Source: Bacillota bacterium
Lineage (GTDB): Bacteria > Bacillota > Clostridia > Christensenellales > Aristaeellaceae
DNA length: 5,846 bases
Reading direction: 5' to 3'
Assembly: GCA_019137115.1 (NCBI GenBank)
Contig: JAGVSV010000159.1
Span: 1 to 5,846, forward strand
The translations under genes and the position numbers were made by a program. Under the pieces are notes generated by a model. The model saw only the letters and a program-made list of their open reading frames with translations, did not search any database and was not told the DNA's origin. This document shows, piece after piece, positions 4,927 through 5,846 of the stretch (its first letter is position 1; every line of letters begins with the position of its first letter).

Positions 4927-5661
4927 ATGGACGGTTTCTGCGTGTGCATGATCGCCGACCTGATCGGCTCGCGGACCAAGCAGAACAGCGAGCAACTGGA
5001 CCATCTGGCGCGCGAACTGACCGGTTTCAACCAGCCGGGCAAGGGCGCGGTGTACCTGATCCCGCCCACGCGCCGCGCCGGGGACGAGCTGTTTCTGGTG
5101 GCGGGCAAAGACTTGGTCGTTCCGGCGCTGCGCATGATGTACCACGCGCACCTGCATGGCATGCCCATGTATGTGGGGCTGGGCGCGGGCTGGGCGCAGG
5201 ATTTGATCCATCAGGACGATGCCGATCGCGCCCAAGGCCCGATGATTTTCCGCGCGGCGGACGCGCTCAAGCAGCTCAAGGCCAAGCCCGACAGCGAGGT
5301 GCTGCGATCGGTGGCGCGCGACGCGGCCCAGAAGCCGGCGGCGTTCCGGTGCAATGTGAACGTAGGCGCCGAGGACGCCGTCAACCGGATGGTCACCGGG
5401 CATCTGCTGCTGCTGCTGCGCATTGTGCAGCAGCGCGGCGACCTGCAGCGGCGCGCGGTGGCACTAAAGCGCCAGCACCCTGACCAGCCCGCGCGCACCT
5501 ACGCCGCGCAGCTGTGGGAAGGCCAGAAGGAGCAGCCCCGTGATGCCGCCAAGAGTTTCAGCAAGCACCTGATGCGCGCCGAGTACGCGCTGGTGGACGA
5601 GATGGCGGACACCTTCGTGGAAGCGCTTGCTCGTTGTACCCCAAAGGGAGCCAACACGTGA
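4927..5661 (+). CDS. SatD family protein
   Basis: The 244-residue protein resembles SatD (named from the secretion and acid tolerance locus of Streptococcus mutans) in motif order and size. Residues 8-16 read MIADLIGSR, matching the family N-terminal signature. Residues 50-57 contain AGDELFLV, matching the family GDEF-type motif. Residues 81-91 (MYVGLGAGWAQ) and 97-113 (DDADRAQGPMIFRAADA) match the region where the family usually has a Gly-rich strand followed by a DGP...AR segment; here the usual Asp-Gly-Pro is Gln-Gly-Pro. The C-terminal part (about 155-235) is helical, in the position where many SatD proteins have a helix-turn-helix, but I see no clean HTH consensus. No signal peptide or membrane segment is evident. 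The ATG follows AAAGGAGGGG with a short gap of about 3 bases from GGAGG. The molecular function of the family is not established. The upstream dyad array suggests tight regulation, possibly autoregulation. Confidence 0.75.
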   Translation: MDGFCVCMIADLIGSRTKQNSEQLDHLARELTGFNQPGKGAVYLIPPTRRAGDELFLVAGKDLVVPALRMMYHAHLHGMPMYVGLGAGWAQDLIHQDDADRAQGPMIFRAADALKQLKAKPDSEVLRSVARDAAQKPAAFRCNVNVGAEDAVNRMVTGHLLLLLRIVQQRGDLQRRAVALKRQHPDQPARTYAAQLWEGQKEQPRDAAKSFSKHLMRAEYALVDEMADTFVEALARCTPKGANT

Positions 5662-5846
5662 CTGCGATAGCGCTGGTCGCGGCGCTGGCGGTGATGGACT
5701 TTCCGGGCACATTTCTTTTGGTCAGGCTCGAGGGGTACATCGACCGCCGTGCCGTGGCGCCCGCTGCCTTCCTGCTGTGCGCGGCGCTGTTGCTGGGGCT
5801 GTCCGGCGCGATGACGCTGCCCGCTTGGCTGTGCGCAGTGGCGCTG
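5658..5846 (+). CDS. Membrane protein, N-terminal part only (cut by window end)
   Basis: A GTG start at 5658 overlaps the SatD-like stop codon by 4 bases (GTGA), with GGGAG (5646-5650) 7 bases upstream, so translation is probably coupled. The reading frame stays open for 63 codons to the end of the window. The visible part has hydrophobic segments at about 2-22, 34-51 and from 54 on, with a charged loop (RLEGYIDRR, 23-31) between the first two. SatD genes are often followed by a DUF3307 membrane protein. The DF at residues 14-15 within the first segment would fit that family loosely, but the match is too weak to name it. Confidence 0.65.
   Translation, partial: MTAIALVAALAVMDFPGTFLLVRLEGYIDRRAVAPAAFLLCAALLLGLSGAMTLPAWLCAVAL

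Noticed and set aside
4576..5403. Minus-strand open frame crossing the divergent region and the SatD-like gene
   Set aside because: It runs through the divergent promoters, the dyad array and half of the SatD-like gene in antisense, and its translation is shadow-like.
5404..5434. CTG repeat with an adjoining inverted CAGCAG, resembling a microsatellite or hairpin
   Set aside because: It lies in frame in the SatD-like gene and encodes a run of leucines in a helix (HLLLLLRIVQQR). The pairing is a by-product of Leu and Gln codons.

Overview
The window is a GC-rich stretch of bacterial DNA with near-consensus sigma-A type promoters, strong purine-rich ribosome binding sites (GGAGG or GGGAGGG types) and several families common in Firmicutes (a SatD-like protein, a pair of short chromate-transporter subunits, a secreted trypsin-like protease). 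I infer a GC-rich member of the Clostridia or a relative. That is an inference from gene content and signals; there is no rRNA or other taxonomic marker in the window.

Layout. On the plus strand, positions 113-1498 encode a secreted serine protease with its own promoter (47-75) and a clear intrinsic terminator (1519-1557). Four genes then lie on the minus strand and are transcribed towards the protease. In order of transcription they are a TIM-barrel sugar phosphate isomerase/epimerase-like protein (4622 to 3762), two short chromate-transporter (CHR) family subunits that overlap by 4 bases (3657 to 3085 and 3088 to 2522), and a NYN-domain putative nuclease with a C-terminal OST-HTH/LOTUS-like domain (2430 to 1573), which has a candidate promoter of its own. 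A possible 33-codon small gene (4727 to 4626) precedes the isomerase, under an almost perfect promoter (4747-4775).

The divergent region 4623-4926 separates this group from a plus-strand unit made of a SatD-family protein (4927-5661) and a membrane protein cut off by the window end (5658 onward, start overlapping the satD stop). Directly in front of the SatD-like gene lies the most striking element of the window: eight 6-base half-sites forming four dyads of the form WTCGCC-N9-GGCGAW (4812-4915). They are spaced symmetrically, with gaps of 8, 4 and 8 bases, while the spacer sequences differ. It looks like a multi-site operator for an unidentified regulator, or possibly a structured leader.

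How the genes work together is only partly visible. The CHR pair probably forms one two-part membrane transporter. The SatD-like protein and the following membrane protein are probably translationally coupled. The isomerase-like enzyme may act in sugar or polyol use, but no sugar transporter or kinase lies in the window to name its substrate.
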